This document shows, one piece after another, positions 34,639-42,075 of a DNA stretch of 64,000 nt (position 1 is the stretch's first letter; every line of letters starts with the position of its first letter). This DNA is from JAXMCK01 sp046349395 (GTDB taxonomy: Bacteria; Pseudomonadota; Alphaproteobacteria; Geminicoccales; Geminicoccaceae). A model generated the notes under the pieces. The model was given only the letters and a program-made list of their open reading frames with translations, had not been told where the DNA came from and made no database searches. Location of the stretch: the NCBI GenBank assembly GCA_046349395.1, contig JAXMCK010000004.1, positions 992,001-1,056,000 on the forward strand. Direction: 5' to 3'. A program made the translations under genes and the position numbers.

Positions 34639-35025
34639 CTACTCGTCGCAGGTGTGGCCGAACTCGGCCAGACCCTCGGCCAGATAATCGGCCAGCAGCG
34701 GCAGGCCCAGGAGATATTCCGCCGTGCGGTCGTTGTGCGCCCGGCGTGCCTCGCCCACGGCGTCGTTCCACTCGCTCTTGGAGAAGCTGCCGCGGCCCAC
34801 CCAGGCAAGGGCCACGAGTTCGACCTGCTCGTCCTCGTTCAGCTCGTTGATGAAGCCGGTCAGCTCCTCGCGGGTGGCATCGTCGTCGCGGTCCTCCAAT
34901 ATCTCGACCATGTCGTCGTCGATCATGTTCGAGGATTCGTCGCCGTCGCCCGGGTCGACCTTGGCATCCACCACCCTGGCCTGGACGATGACGTAGCAGA
35001 CCTTGTCGGGATCGATCGTCAGCAT
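34639..35025 (-). CDS. DUF3775 domain protein
   Basis: A 128-aa acidic protein matching the alphaproteobacterial DUF3775 family (start TIDPDKVCYVIVQAR). A central Asp/Glu-rich run (about 30-55) is followed by INELNEDEQVELVALAWVGRG and YLLGLPLLADYLAEGL, the family's helical core. ATG at 35025 has GAGGAAC upstream and is where the family begins; the frame is open 41 residues further without support. Function is unknown across the family. It is divergent from the MotA-like gene, with about 150 bp between. Confidence 0.85.
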   Translation of the reverse strand: MLTIDPDKVCYVIVQARVVDAKVDPGDGDESSNMIDDDMVEILEDRDDDATREELTGFINELNEDEQVELVALAWVGRGSFSKSEWNDAVGEARRAHNDRTAEYLLGLPLLADYLAEGLAEFGHTCDE

Positions 35026-35177
35026 GAGTTCGCTGTTCCTCGTGAGTTCCAGGCCGTAGGAACGTCCCGGACACAGCAGTGTAGCCACGTGGTGCTGCAC
35101 ACCGTTTTCGCAGTGCCGGGCCGCGATCCGCCCGGTAGACTTGAGCACATAACCGCCAAAGGCTCGCGACAGCGACC

Positions 35178-36281
35178 ATGTCCAATCCGCAGCGATACGT
35201 AAACCGCTCGATCCTCTTCCTGGTGCTGGCCCTCGCCATGGCGGGAGCGCTCTACCAGATCATCCTGCGGGCCTTTCAGTACAATCCCTACCTCAACGGC
35301 CTGATCCTTCTCGTCCTGCTGTTCGGCGTCTTCTACAATCTGCGCCGGATGCTGCGCCTCAAGGCGGAGAGCCGCTGGATCGCCGCGGTGCGCAACGGCA
35401 CCCCCGGCGTGTCGTTGCAGGACGCCCCGCGCCTGATGGCCCCGATCGCCGCCGTGCTCGGCGAGCGCCAGCGCAAGCCTAGAGTGGCCGCACTTTCCGC
35501 CCTCTCGATGCGCTACCTGCTGGACAGCACGCACGACCGGCTCGACGAGAACCGCGACATCGCCCGCTACCTCACGGGCCTCCTCATCTTCCTGGGCCTG
35601 CTCGGCACCTTCTGGGGTCTGCTGGAATCGATCCAGACGATCAGCGGTGTGATCTCCGGCCTCACCGTGTCGAGCGGCGACCTGGGCGCCGCCTTCGAAT
35701 CGCTGAAGGCGGGCCTCAGCCGGCCGCTCACCGGCATGGGCACGGCGTTCAGCGCCTCGCTGTTCGGCCTCGCCGGCTCGCTCCTCCTGGGCTTCCTCGA
35801 TCTGCAGGCGAGCCAGGCCGAGCACGGCTTCGCGCTCGACGTCGAGGAATGGCTCTCCGGGCAGACCCGGCTCACCGGTCCCGAGGGCCCGGTCGGGGAA
35901 GGCGGACCCGCCATGCCGGCCTACGTCTCGGCCCTCCTGCAGCAGACGGCCGACAATCTGGAGCGGATCGAGGAGCTGCTGGCCCGGAGCGAGAGCGAGC
36001 GGGGCGAGCTGCGGGTGGCTCTCGGCAACCTCGCCCAGAGCATCGGCACGATGGCGACCTCGCAGCAGGCGCTGGCCCAGCAACTCGGGCAGACCGGGGC
36101 CGGGATGCTGGATCCCGCGACCCGCGACCATATCCGCAACACCGACGTGCAGATCGCGCGGCTGATCGAGGAGATGGGCCGCGGCCGGCAGGAGCTGACG
36201 CGCGAGCTGCGGAACGAGATCAAGCTCGTCGCCCGCACCATCGCCATCATCGCCGGCGAGCCGCAGGCCGTTCGGGACTGA
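35178..36281 (+). CDS. MotA/TolQ/ExbB-like proton-channel subunit
   Basis: A 367-aa inner-membrane protein of the MotA/ExbB superfamily. Helices are near 10-30 and 38-58, then two in the central region (ARYLTGLLIFLGLLGTFWGL and MGTAFSASLFGLAGSLLLG). These hold the GTFWGL and TAFxASLFGL elements typical of this channel. After the last helix lies a long cytoplasmic tail (about 215-367) predicted as helical/coiled. It pairs with the MotB-like gene four bases downstream, and there are no flagellar genes nearby, so it probably energises another cell-envelope process. The motor role is inferred from homology, not shown. Confidence 0.85.
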   Translation: MSNPQRYVNRSILFLVLALAMAGALYQIILRAFQYNPYLNGLILLVLLFGVFYNLRRMLRLKAESRWIAAVRNGTPGVSLQDAPRLMAPIAAVLGERQRKPRVAALSALSMRYLLDSTHDRLDENRDIARYLTGLLIFLGLLGTFWGLLESIQTISGVISGLTVSSGDLGAAFESLKAGLSRPLTGMGTAFSASLFGLAGSLLLGFLDLQASQAEHGFALDVEEWLSGQTRLTGPEGPVGEGGPAMPAYVSALLQQTADNLERIEELLARSESERGELRVALGNLAQSIGTMATSQQALAQQLGQTGAGMLDPATRDHIRNTDVQIARLIEEMGRGRQELTRELRNEIKLVARTIAIIAGEPQAVRD

Positions 36282-36285
36282 GCCG

Positions 36286-37686
36286 GTGGCCCGCTCGCGC
36301 TCCTCGCGGCACAATCTCGACATCTGGCCGGGCTTCGTCGACGCGCTCTCGACGCTGCTGCTCTCGGTCATCTTCCTCCTGGTCGTCTTCGTGCTGGGCC
36401 AGTTCCTCCTGGGGCAGCTGCTCCAGGGCAAGGACCAGGCGATGAGCACGCTGCGGTCGCAGGTGCAGGACCTGACGACGAAGCTCGGGCTGGAGCAGGA
36501 CACGGCCGACGAGCTGAAGCGCACACTGAGCCGCCTCAACGCCGATCTGCGGCAGGCTTTCGTGGCCCGCGACGACACGGCGACCCAGCTCGAGACCGCT
36601 TCGGCCGAGCGCGACCAGCTGGCCGACCGCGTCGTGGTGATGACCCGCGAGCAGGCGATGATGCAGCGCTCGCTCGATTCGCTGCGCCAGGAGACCGACG
36701 AGGCCCGCAGTGCCGCCAGCGCGCTGGCCAAGGAAGCGGACGCCGCCAAGGCGACGGTGAAGACCGACAAGGAGCAGATCGAGCTGCAGCTGGGTCAGCT
36801 CGTGCAGCTGCAGAACGACATCAAGGCGCTGCAGGCGACCCGGGCCGATCTGGAGAAGCAGCTGGCCGACGCGACCGGAGCGACGGGCACGGAGCGCGAC
36901 CGCTCGAAGGCGCTGGAGGCCCGCCTCGCGGATGCCGAAACGCGGACGGTGCTGGCCCAGAAGGAGATCGAGCAGCGCGATCTGCGGCTCGAAGAGCTCA
37001 CCCGCAAGCTCACCGAATCCGAGGGCAAGGCCACCAGTGCCGGCCAGTCCGAGGCGCAGGCCCTGGCCGACGTCAGGCGCCTCGAAAGCCAGATCGCAGC
37101 CCTCAACCTGCAGCTGGCCGACCTCGGTGCCCTGCTCGGCGTGCGCCAGGGCGAGATCGACAAGCAGAAGGCCACGATCGAGGACCTGGGGCAGCGGCTC
37201 AACGTGGCGCTCGCCGCCAAGGTCGAGGAGCTGTCGCAGTACAAGTCGGAGTTCTTCGGCCGCCTGCGGCAGACTTTGGGCGACCGCGAGGACATCAAGA
37301 TCGTCGGCGACCGTTTCGTCTTCCAGTCCGAGGTGCTGTTCGGCAGCGGCTCGGCCGATCTGGAGCCCGGCGGCCAGGCCGAGCTCGCCAAGCTCGCGGC
37401 CACGCTGAAGACGCTGACGGCCGACCTGCCGGAGGAGCTGCCCTGGGTGCTCCAGGTGGACGGGCACACCGACGTGCGCCGGATCAAGACCGCCCGCTTC
37501 CCGTCCAACTGGGAGCTGTCCTCGGCACGCGCCATCTCGGTCGCCGAGTTCCTGATCGATCAGGGCATCCCGCCGCAGCGGGTCGCCGCCCGCGGCTTCG
37601 CCGAGTTCCAGCCGCTCGACACGGCCGAGACCGAAGATGCCTACCGGCGCAACCGGCGGATCGAGATCCTGCTGACCACACGCTGA
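36286..37686 (+). CDS. MotB/OmpA-like peptidoglycan-anchored stator partner
   Basis: A 466-aa protein with a GTG start four bases after its MotA-like partner. A short cytoplasmic N-terminus is followed by one membrane helix (about 17-40) carrying the channel Asp (Asp19 in GFVDALSTLLL). A very long coiled coil follows (about 45-320, rich in Gln/Glu/Leu). The C-terminal OmpA/MotB domain (about 330-466) carries the peptidoglycan-binding signature QVDGHTDVRR and RRNRRIEILL. The coiled coil is far longer than in flagellar MotB, so the anchor must reach a distant wall. The pair forms a proton-driven unit; no flagellar or Zorya effector genes are nearby. Confidence 0.86.
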   Translation: MARSRSSRHNLDIWPGFVDALSTLLLSVIFLLVVFVLGQFLLGQLLQGKDQAMSTLRSQVQDLTTKLGLEQDTADELKRTLSRLNADLRQAFVARDDTATQLETASAERDQLADRVVVMTREQAMMQRSLDSLRQETDEARSAASALAKEADAAKATVKTDKEQIELQLGQLVQLQNDIKALQATRADLEKQLADATGATGTERDRSKALEARLADAETRTVLAQKEIEQRDLRLEELTRKLTESEGKATSAGQSEAQALADVRRLESQIAALNLQLADLGALLGVRQGEIDKQKATIEDLGQRLNVALAAKVEELSQYKSEFFGRLRQTLGDREDIKIVGDRFVFQSEVLFGSGSADLEPGGQAELAKLAATLKTLTADLPEELPWVLQVDGHTDVRRIKTARFPSNWELSSARAISVAEFLIDQGIPPQRVAARGFAEFQPLDTAETEDAYRRNRRIEILLTTR

Positions 37687-37692
37687 GCGGGC

Positions 37693-39591
37693 TCAGGACG
37701 CCGAGGTGAGGTCGACGTCGAAGCGGTCGCGGAGCAGCATGGCGAACTCGCGGCGGGCACGGCGCACCAGGATCCGCCCGTGCGCGCGGTGGACCCGGGC
37801 GACGAGTGCCTCGATCTCGTCCGGCCGGCCGGGCAGGAGCGGCTCCAGCAGGGCGGCGTCGATCACGACGAGGGCGGCCCGCGCCGCCTCGAGCTCGGCG
37901 GGGTCGACGCGCACCGTCTCCAGCACCAGGGCCCGGGCGCGGCAAGCTTCCTGCGTCTGGCCGGCGAGGCGGGCGAGCTTCGGCGCCGGCACGCCCTCCG
38001 GCACGCCGGCGATTGCCAGGGCACAGCCTGCCTCCATCCGGGTCAGTCCGGCGCAGGCGCCGATGAACCGCTCGGCGAGCCGCAGCGAGGTCAGCACCTC
38101 GTAGCGGACCTCGATCACAGGCAGGAGGCTGACGCGGTCGACCTCGTCCCGCAGCTGGTCGGCGACGAGCTGCAGCACGATCAGGTCGATCTCCAGATGC
38201 AGTTCCGGCAGGGCCACCGCCCGTCGTCGCAGCGCCTCGACGACCGCCGCCGAGGCCGGCTCGAAGCGCGGGATGACCAGCGCCGCCGGCGCACCGTCGC
38301 GGTCCTGCACCATGGCGAGGTCGACCCGCGCGGACGCCGCCAGCGTGTCGAGATCGGCCGCCGTCTGCAGCCCCAGCCGCTCCTCGGCGGCGGCGATGCC
38401 GTCCAGGAGCCGGGTCGCCGCGTCGGTGCCGAGGAGCTCGATCCCGTGCAGCTCGACGGGTGCGGTCAGCACCTCGGCGACACCCATCTCCGAGGGTGGG
38501 GGTACGAGACCGACGGCACCGTGGACGGCCACGATCTCGGCGAGCTCGGTCGAGGCCGCCAGCTCGCGGTTGATGAAGGCCGCCAGCCGCCGCATGCGCC
38601 GCACGGTCGTCACCCGGTCGGGCTCGGTCACCGCCAGCACGAGGCCGCCGTCGAACACGGCCCAGGCATCGGCCGGATCGACCGCCCGCGCCGCGATTTG
38701 CCCCAGGAGCTTCTGCCGCGCCGCGGCGATGGCGGCGACCGCCGCCTGGGTCGACGGCTGGCCGACCGGCAGCGGCCGCAGCCGGAGCCGTGCCGCCATG
38801 GCGAATCCGCCCTGCTCTTCCATCAGTGCCCGCAGCCGGTTCGCGAAGTCCTGCCCCGGTGTGGGAACAGTACCGACAGCCGGCACGGTGCCGGCATGGA
38901 GCAGCCAGAGCCGCAGGCCCCCTTCGCCCTCGATCGGCGCCGAGTCGATCGCCCCACCGCCGGGTGCAGCCCGCTCCAGGCGCAGCCGGCCCTGGGGTTC
39001 GGCAGCGGCCGTTTCGGGCAGCCCCAAGAGGTCGTGCAGCTTTGTCGCGTACATCTCGGCAGCCGGCCGATCGAGCTGCTGCACGGCGGCCCGGTTGACC
39101 AGAAGGATCTGGTCCTCCGGCCCGCTGACGAGAACCCCCTCGTGGGTCAGATCGAGCACGGTCGAGAGGAGCTGCTCGGCATCGCGCCGCGTCTTGCCCG
39201 CCCGGCGCAGCTGCGCCTTCAGCTCCGCCTGGGCCGCCAGGAGGATCAGCGTACCGGCGGCCGCTTCCGCACCTGCGACCGACCGGGGCAGGATGTCGAC
39301 GGCCCCGGCATCGAGAAAGCCGGCGCGGTCGGGCTCGACCTCCGGCGGCAGCAGCACGAGGAGCGGTGTCACCGGGGCCGATGCCGCGAGGCGCGCCACG
39401 CAGCGGACCGGGTCGCGCCGGTCGACCGTGGGGTTCACGGCCACCACGTCGGCCGTGTTCCGCGCCAGCCACGTCACCGCCTCGCCGAAGGTCGGCGCAT
39501 GGGTGAGCCCGGCCGCCGGAGCCCGCAGGGTGAGTGCTGCGCGGACGGCATCCGCCAGCTCGGGATCAGGTTCGACCAGCAGCGCCCGCAT
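37693..39591 (-). CDS. Pseudo-receiver/PAS multi-domain protein, unknown
   Basis: A 632-aa cytoplasmic protein of unknown function, convergent with the MotB-like gene with a 6-bp gap. The N-terminal ~120 residues fold like a receiver (ALLVEPDPELADAV), but the phosphoacceptor position reads VAVNP instead of LLDxxLP, so it is a pseudo-receiver. A PAS-like domain follows (about 140-235: VLDLTHEGVLVSGPEDQILLVNRAAVQQL). The C-terminal 400 residues are unclassified; weak resemblance to degenerate GGDEF/EAL folds is not convincing. A regulatory role is likely, but the partner is unknown. Confidence 0.7.
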   Translation of the reverse strand: MRALLVEPDPELADAVRAALTLRAPAAGLTHAPTFGEAVTWLARNTADVVAVNPTVDRRDPVRCVARLAASAPVTPLLVLLPPEVEPDRAGFLDAGAVDILPRSVAGAEAAAGTLILLAAQAELKAQLRRAGKTRRDAEQLLSTVLDLTHEGVLVSGPEDQILLVNRAAVQQLDRPAAEMYATKLHDLLGLPETAAAEPQGRLRLERAAPGGGAIDSAPIEGEGGLRLWLLHAGTVPAVGTVPTPGQDFANRLRALMEEQGGFAMAARLRLRPLPVGQPSTQAAVAAIAAARQKLLGQIAARAVDPADAWAVFDGGLVLAVTEPDRVTTVRRMRRLAAFINRELAASTELAEIVAVHGAVGLVPPPSEMGVAEVLTAPVELHGIELLGTDAATRLLDGIAAAEERLGLQTAADLDTLAASARVDLAMVQDRDGAPAALVIPRFEPASAAVVEALRRRAVALPELHLEIDLIVLQLVADQLRDEVDRVSLLPVIEVRYEVLTSLRLAERFIGACAGLTRMEAGCALAIAGVPEGVPAPKLARLAGQTQEACRARALVLETVRVDPAELEAARAALVVIDAALLEPLLPGRPDEIEALVARVHRAHGRILVRRARREFAMLLRDRFDVDLTSAS

Positions 39592-39668
39592 GTGGACCCG
39601 TTCCGGCCCGGGGCCTCATCGCCCCGGCCGAGCGAGCTAACGCCGCCTTGGTTGAGGCGCGGTTAACC

Positions 39669-41474
39669 TCAGGCTGCGGCGCGGGCGAGGTTGAACTGCA
39701 GGGCGGCGAGGCGAGCATAGAGGCCACCGCGGCGCACGAGGTCCTCGTGCCGGCCCTGGTCGACCACCCGGCCCTCGTCCATGACGACGATCCGGTCGGC
39801 GCGCTGCACGGTGGCGAGGCGGTGCGCCACGACGATCGAGGTGCGGCCCGTCATCAGCCGCTCGAGTGCGGTCTGCACCAGCCGCTCGTTCTCGGCATCC
39901 AGAGCGCTCGTCGCCTCGTCGAGCAGCAGCAGGGCCGGATCGCACAGGATGGCCCGCGCGATGGCGATGCGCTGCCGCTGGCCGCCCGACAGCCGGACCC
40001 CCTTCTCGCCGAGAAAGGTGCCGAAACCCTCCGGCAGGCGGTCGAGGAACTCGGTTGCGGCCGCGGCATCGGCCGCGGCACGCACCTCCGCGTCGCTGGC
40101 GTTCGGACGGCCGTAGCGGATGTTGGTCCAGGCATCGGCCGAGAAGATCACGGGTTCCTGCGGCACCAGACCCAGGCGCGTGCGGTAGGCCTTGGGCTCG
40201 AAGTCGCGGATCGGCACGCCATCGAAGCTGATGGTGCCACTGCTCGGATCGTAGAAGCGCATCAGGAGCTGGAAGACGCTGGTCTTGCCCGCACCCGAGG
40301 GACCGACCAGGGCGACCGTCTCGCCTGCCTTCACCTCGAGGTCGAAGTTCTCCAGCACCAGCCGGTCGGGCAGCGAGGGATAGGCGAAGTCGACCCGATC
40401 GAAGCGCACCCGCGCCTTGCTCTGGCGCGGCACCGGCACGGGGTTCGCCGGGGCGGTGATGTCGGGATGCGTGTCGAGCAGCTCGAACAGGCGCTCGGTG
40501 GCCCCGGCCGCACGCTGCAGGTCGCCGGCGAGGTCGGCGAGGCCGCCGACCGCACTGGCGACGACGGTGGCGTAAAACACGAAAGCCGACAGCTCGCCGG
40601 CCGTGATCCGCCCCTGCAGCACGTCCTGCCCGCCGACCCAGAGCACGGCGACGATGGCGCCGAAGACGAGAGCGATGCCGATCGCACCCAGCAGGGCTCG
40701 CGACTTGGCGTAGGCCGCAGCCGCGGTGAAGGCGCGCTCGGTGGCGGCGGAGAAGCGGGCGGTCTCGTTGTCCTCCTGGCCGAAGGCCTGGACGGTGCGG
40801 ATGGCGTTGACACTCTCCTCGGCCGCTCCCGATACCTCGGCGACCCGGTCCTGCGCCTGCCGCGAGAGGGCCCGCACGCGCCGGCCGACGATGACGATCG
40901 GGATCACCACCAGCGGCACCACGACCAACACGAGGCCGGTCAGGCGCGGGTTGGTGACGATGAGCAGCGCGATACCGCCCAGGACCAGCAGTATGTTGCG
41001 CAGCGCCTGGGTGACGCTGGCGCCGATCACCGTCTGGATGACGGTGGTGTCGGTCGTCAGGCGCGAGAGCACCTCGCCCGTGCGGGTGACCTCGAAGAAG
41101 CCCGGCGAGAGGTGGACGACCCGGTCGTAGACGTCGCGGCGGATGTCGGCGACGACGCGCTCGCCGAGCCAGGTCACGAGGTAGGTGCGCAGATAGGTCG
41201 CGACCGCCAGGGCCACGATCACGATCAGAACGGCTTCGAGCGCGTGGTTCAGCGCCCCCGGCTTTCCGTCGGAGAAGCCGCCGTCGATCAGGTGCCGCAG
41301 GCCGACGCCCAGCGAGAGAACGGCCGCCGCCGCCAGCGTGAGCGCCAGGATGGCGCCGATCACCCGGCCCTTGTGCGGGGCCAGATAGGCGGCGAGACGA
41401 CGAAGCTGGCGAAGATCGCGGCTCGTCGCCCGCTTCGCACCGGCGCCCTTCAGCGCCTGAGCAGCACTTTCCAT
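39669..41474 (-). CDS. MsbA-type ABC exporter (permease-ATPase fusion)
   Basis: A 601-aa half-transporter with six helices (about 35-320) and a nucleotide-binding domain (about 360-601). Walker A is GPSGAGKTS, the Q-loop lies in LGLVPQEP, the signature is LSGGQRQ and Walker B is LLLLDEATSALD, with H-loop His in VAHRLAT. The TM domain has the EVLSRLTTDTTVIQT coupling region of lipid-A/multidrug exporters. It is about 600 aa, as expected. Function in lipid or drug export is unspecified. It is divergent from rpmE, and its promoter probably lies in the 117 bp between them. Confidence 0.9.
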   Translation of the reverse strand: MESAAQALKGAGAKRATSRDLRQLRRLAAYLAPHKGRVIGAILALTLAAAAVLSLGVGLRHLIDGGFSDGKPGALNHALEAVLIVIVALAVATYLRTYLVTWLGERVVADIRRDVYDRVVHLSPGFFEVTRTGEVLSRLTTDTTVIQTVIGASVTQALRNILLVLGGIALLIVTNPRLTGLVLVVVPLVVIPIVIVGRRVRALSRQAQDRVAEVSGAAEESVNAIRTVQAFGQEDNETARFSAATERAFTAAAAYAKSRALLGAIGIALVFGAIVAVLWVGGQDVLQGRITAGELSAFVFYATVVASAVGGLADLAGDLQRAAGATERLFELLDTHPDITAPANPVPVPRQSKARVRFDRVDFAYPSLPDRLVLENFDLEVKAGETVALVGPSGAGKTSVFQLLMRFYDPSSGTISFDGVPIRDFEPKAYRTRLGLVPQEPVIFSADAWTNIRYGRPNASDAEVRAAADAAAATEFLDRLPEGFGTFLGEKGVRLSGGQRQRIAIARAILCDPALLLLDEATSALDAENERLVQTALERLMTGRTSIVVAHRLATVQRADRIVVMDEGRVVDQGRHEDLVRRGGLYARLAALQFNLARAAA

Positions 41475-41533
41475 GAACCCCCGGAGCCGTCAGGGAGAGG
41501 ACGCATGGGGACGACGAAAGCCGCCCGCGCCCC

Positions 41534-41562
41534 TTGAGTTGCGCGACACCCCTGGCTATATA
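41534..41562 (+). promoter_or_regulatory. Sigma-70-type promoter of rpmE
   Basis: TTGAGT (41534-41539) and TATATA (41557-41562) are separated by a 17-bp spacer. The gene start is 30 bp downstream of the -10, leaving room for a short leader with GGAGGG. It is the clearest promoter in the window, consistent with strong ribosomal-protein expression. Confidence 0.65.
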
Positions 41563-41591
41563 CGCGGCTCGCGTTTCGGAGGGAAGTCAAA

Positions 41592-41816
41592 GTGAAGGCC
41601 GATATCCACCCCGATTACCACGAGATCACCGTGGTGATGACGGACGGGAGCACGTTCAAGACCCGCTCGACCTACGGGAAGGAAGGCGATTCCCTCCATC
41701 TCGACGTCGACCCGAAGTCCCACCCGGCCTGGACCGGGGGCGTCGCCCAGCTGATCGAGCGCGGGCAGGTCGAGAAGTTCAACAAGAAGTTCCAGAGCTT
41801 CCGCCGCAAGAAGTGA
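41592..41816 (+). CDS. rpmE: 50S ribosomal protein L31 (zinc-free type)
   Basis: A 74-aa large-subunit ribosomal protein. The sequence KADIHPDYHEITVVMTDGS, then DPKSHPAWTGG, is characteristic of the C-minus L31, which lacks the CxxC zinc knuckle. The start is GTG at 41592, preceded by a strong GGAGGGAAG ribosome site. It is followed 31 bp later by rpmJ; both are zinc-independent forms. Confidence 0.96.
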   Translation: MKADIHPDYHEITVVMTDGSTFKTRSTYGKEGDSLHLDVDPKSHPAWTGGVAQLIERGQVEKFNKKFQSFRRKK

Positions 41817-41847
41817 CGGCGGGGCCTGACCGCGTTCGGAGCCCGAC

Positions 41848-41973
41848 ATGAAGATCCGCAATTCGCTGAAGACCGCCAAGACGCGGCACAAGGACTGCCG
41901 CGTCGTCCGCCGCAAGGGGCGCGTCTACGTCATCAACAAGACCAACCCGCGCTTCAAGGCGCGCCAGGGCTGA
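41848..41973 (+). CDS. rpmJ: 50S ribosomal protein L36 (41-aa form)
   Basis: A 41-residue protein beginning MKIRNSLKTAKTRHKDCR and ending TNPRFKARQG. This is the L36 type without the zinc-binding C/H pattern. It is encoded 31 bp after rpmE, in the same direction. A GC-rich hairpin begins six bases after the stop. L36 is essential to 50S assembly in some lineages. Confidence 0.96.
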   Translation: MKIRNSLKTAKTRHKDCRVVRRKGRVYVINKTNPRFKARQG

Positions 41974-41978
41974 TCGGC

Positions 41979-42001
41979 CGCCGGTCGGCGTCCGACCGGC
42001 G
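41979..42001 (+). terminator. Hairpin after rpmJ
   Basis: A perfect 10-bp stem (CGCCGGTCGG / CCGACCGGCG, with a CGT loop) starts six bases past the rpmJ stop and is followed by CTTTCCCC. The T-run is short, so termination may be partial and backed by the second hairpin downstream. Confidence 0.7.
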
Positions 42002-42026
42002 CTTTCCCCAGAGGTCTTGAAGAAAG

Positions 42027-42055
42027 AGCGCGCGAGCCGCGAAGGCCCGCGCGCT
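42027..42055. terminator. Bidirectional terminator hairpin
   Basis: AGCGCGCG (42027-42034) pairs with CGCGCGCT (42048-42055), with an inner GCC/GGC pair. TTTT follows on the + strand and TCTTTCTTC on the minus strand. It lies between rpmJ and the convergent hydrolase gene, so it can end transcripts from both sides. Confidence 0.75.
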
Positions 42056-42075
42056 TTTCGCGTTGGTCCCTATCC

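Noticed and set aside
35178..37686. Zorya-type anti-phage defence system
   Set aside because: MotA/MotB-like channel genes resemble ZorA/ZorB, but no ZorC/ZorD/ZorE-type helicase or nuclease follows. The next gene is a convergent pseudo-receiver protein.
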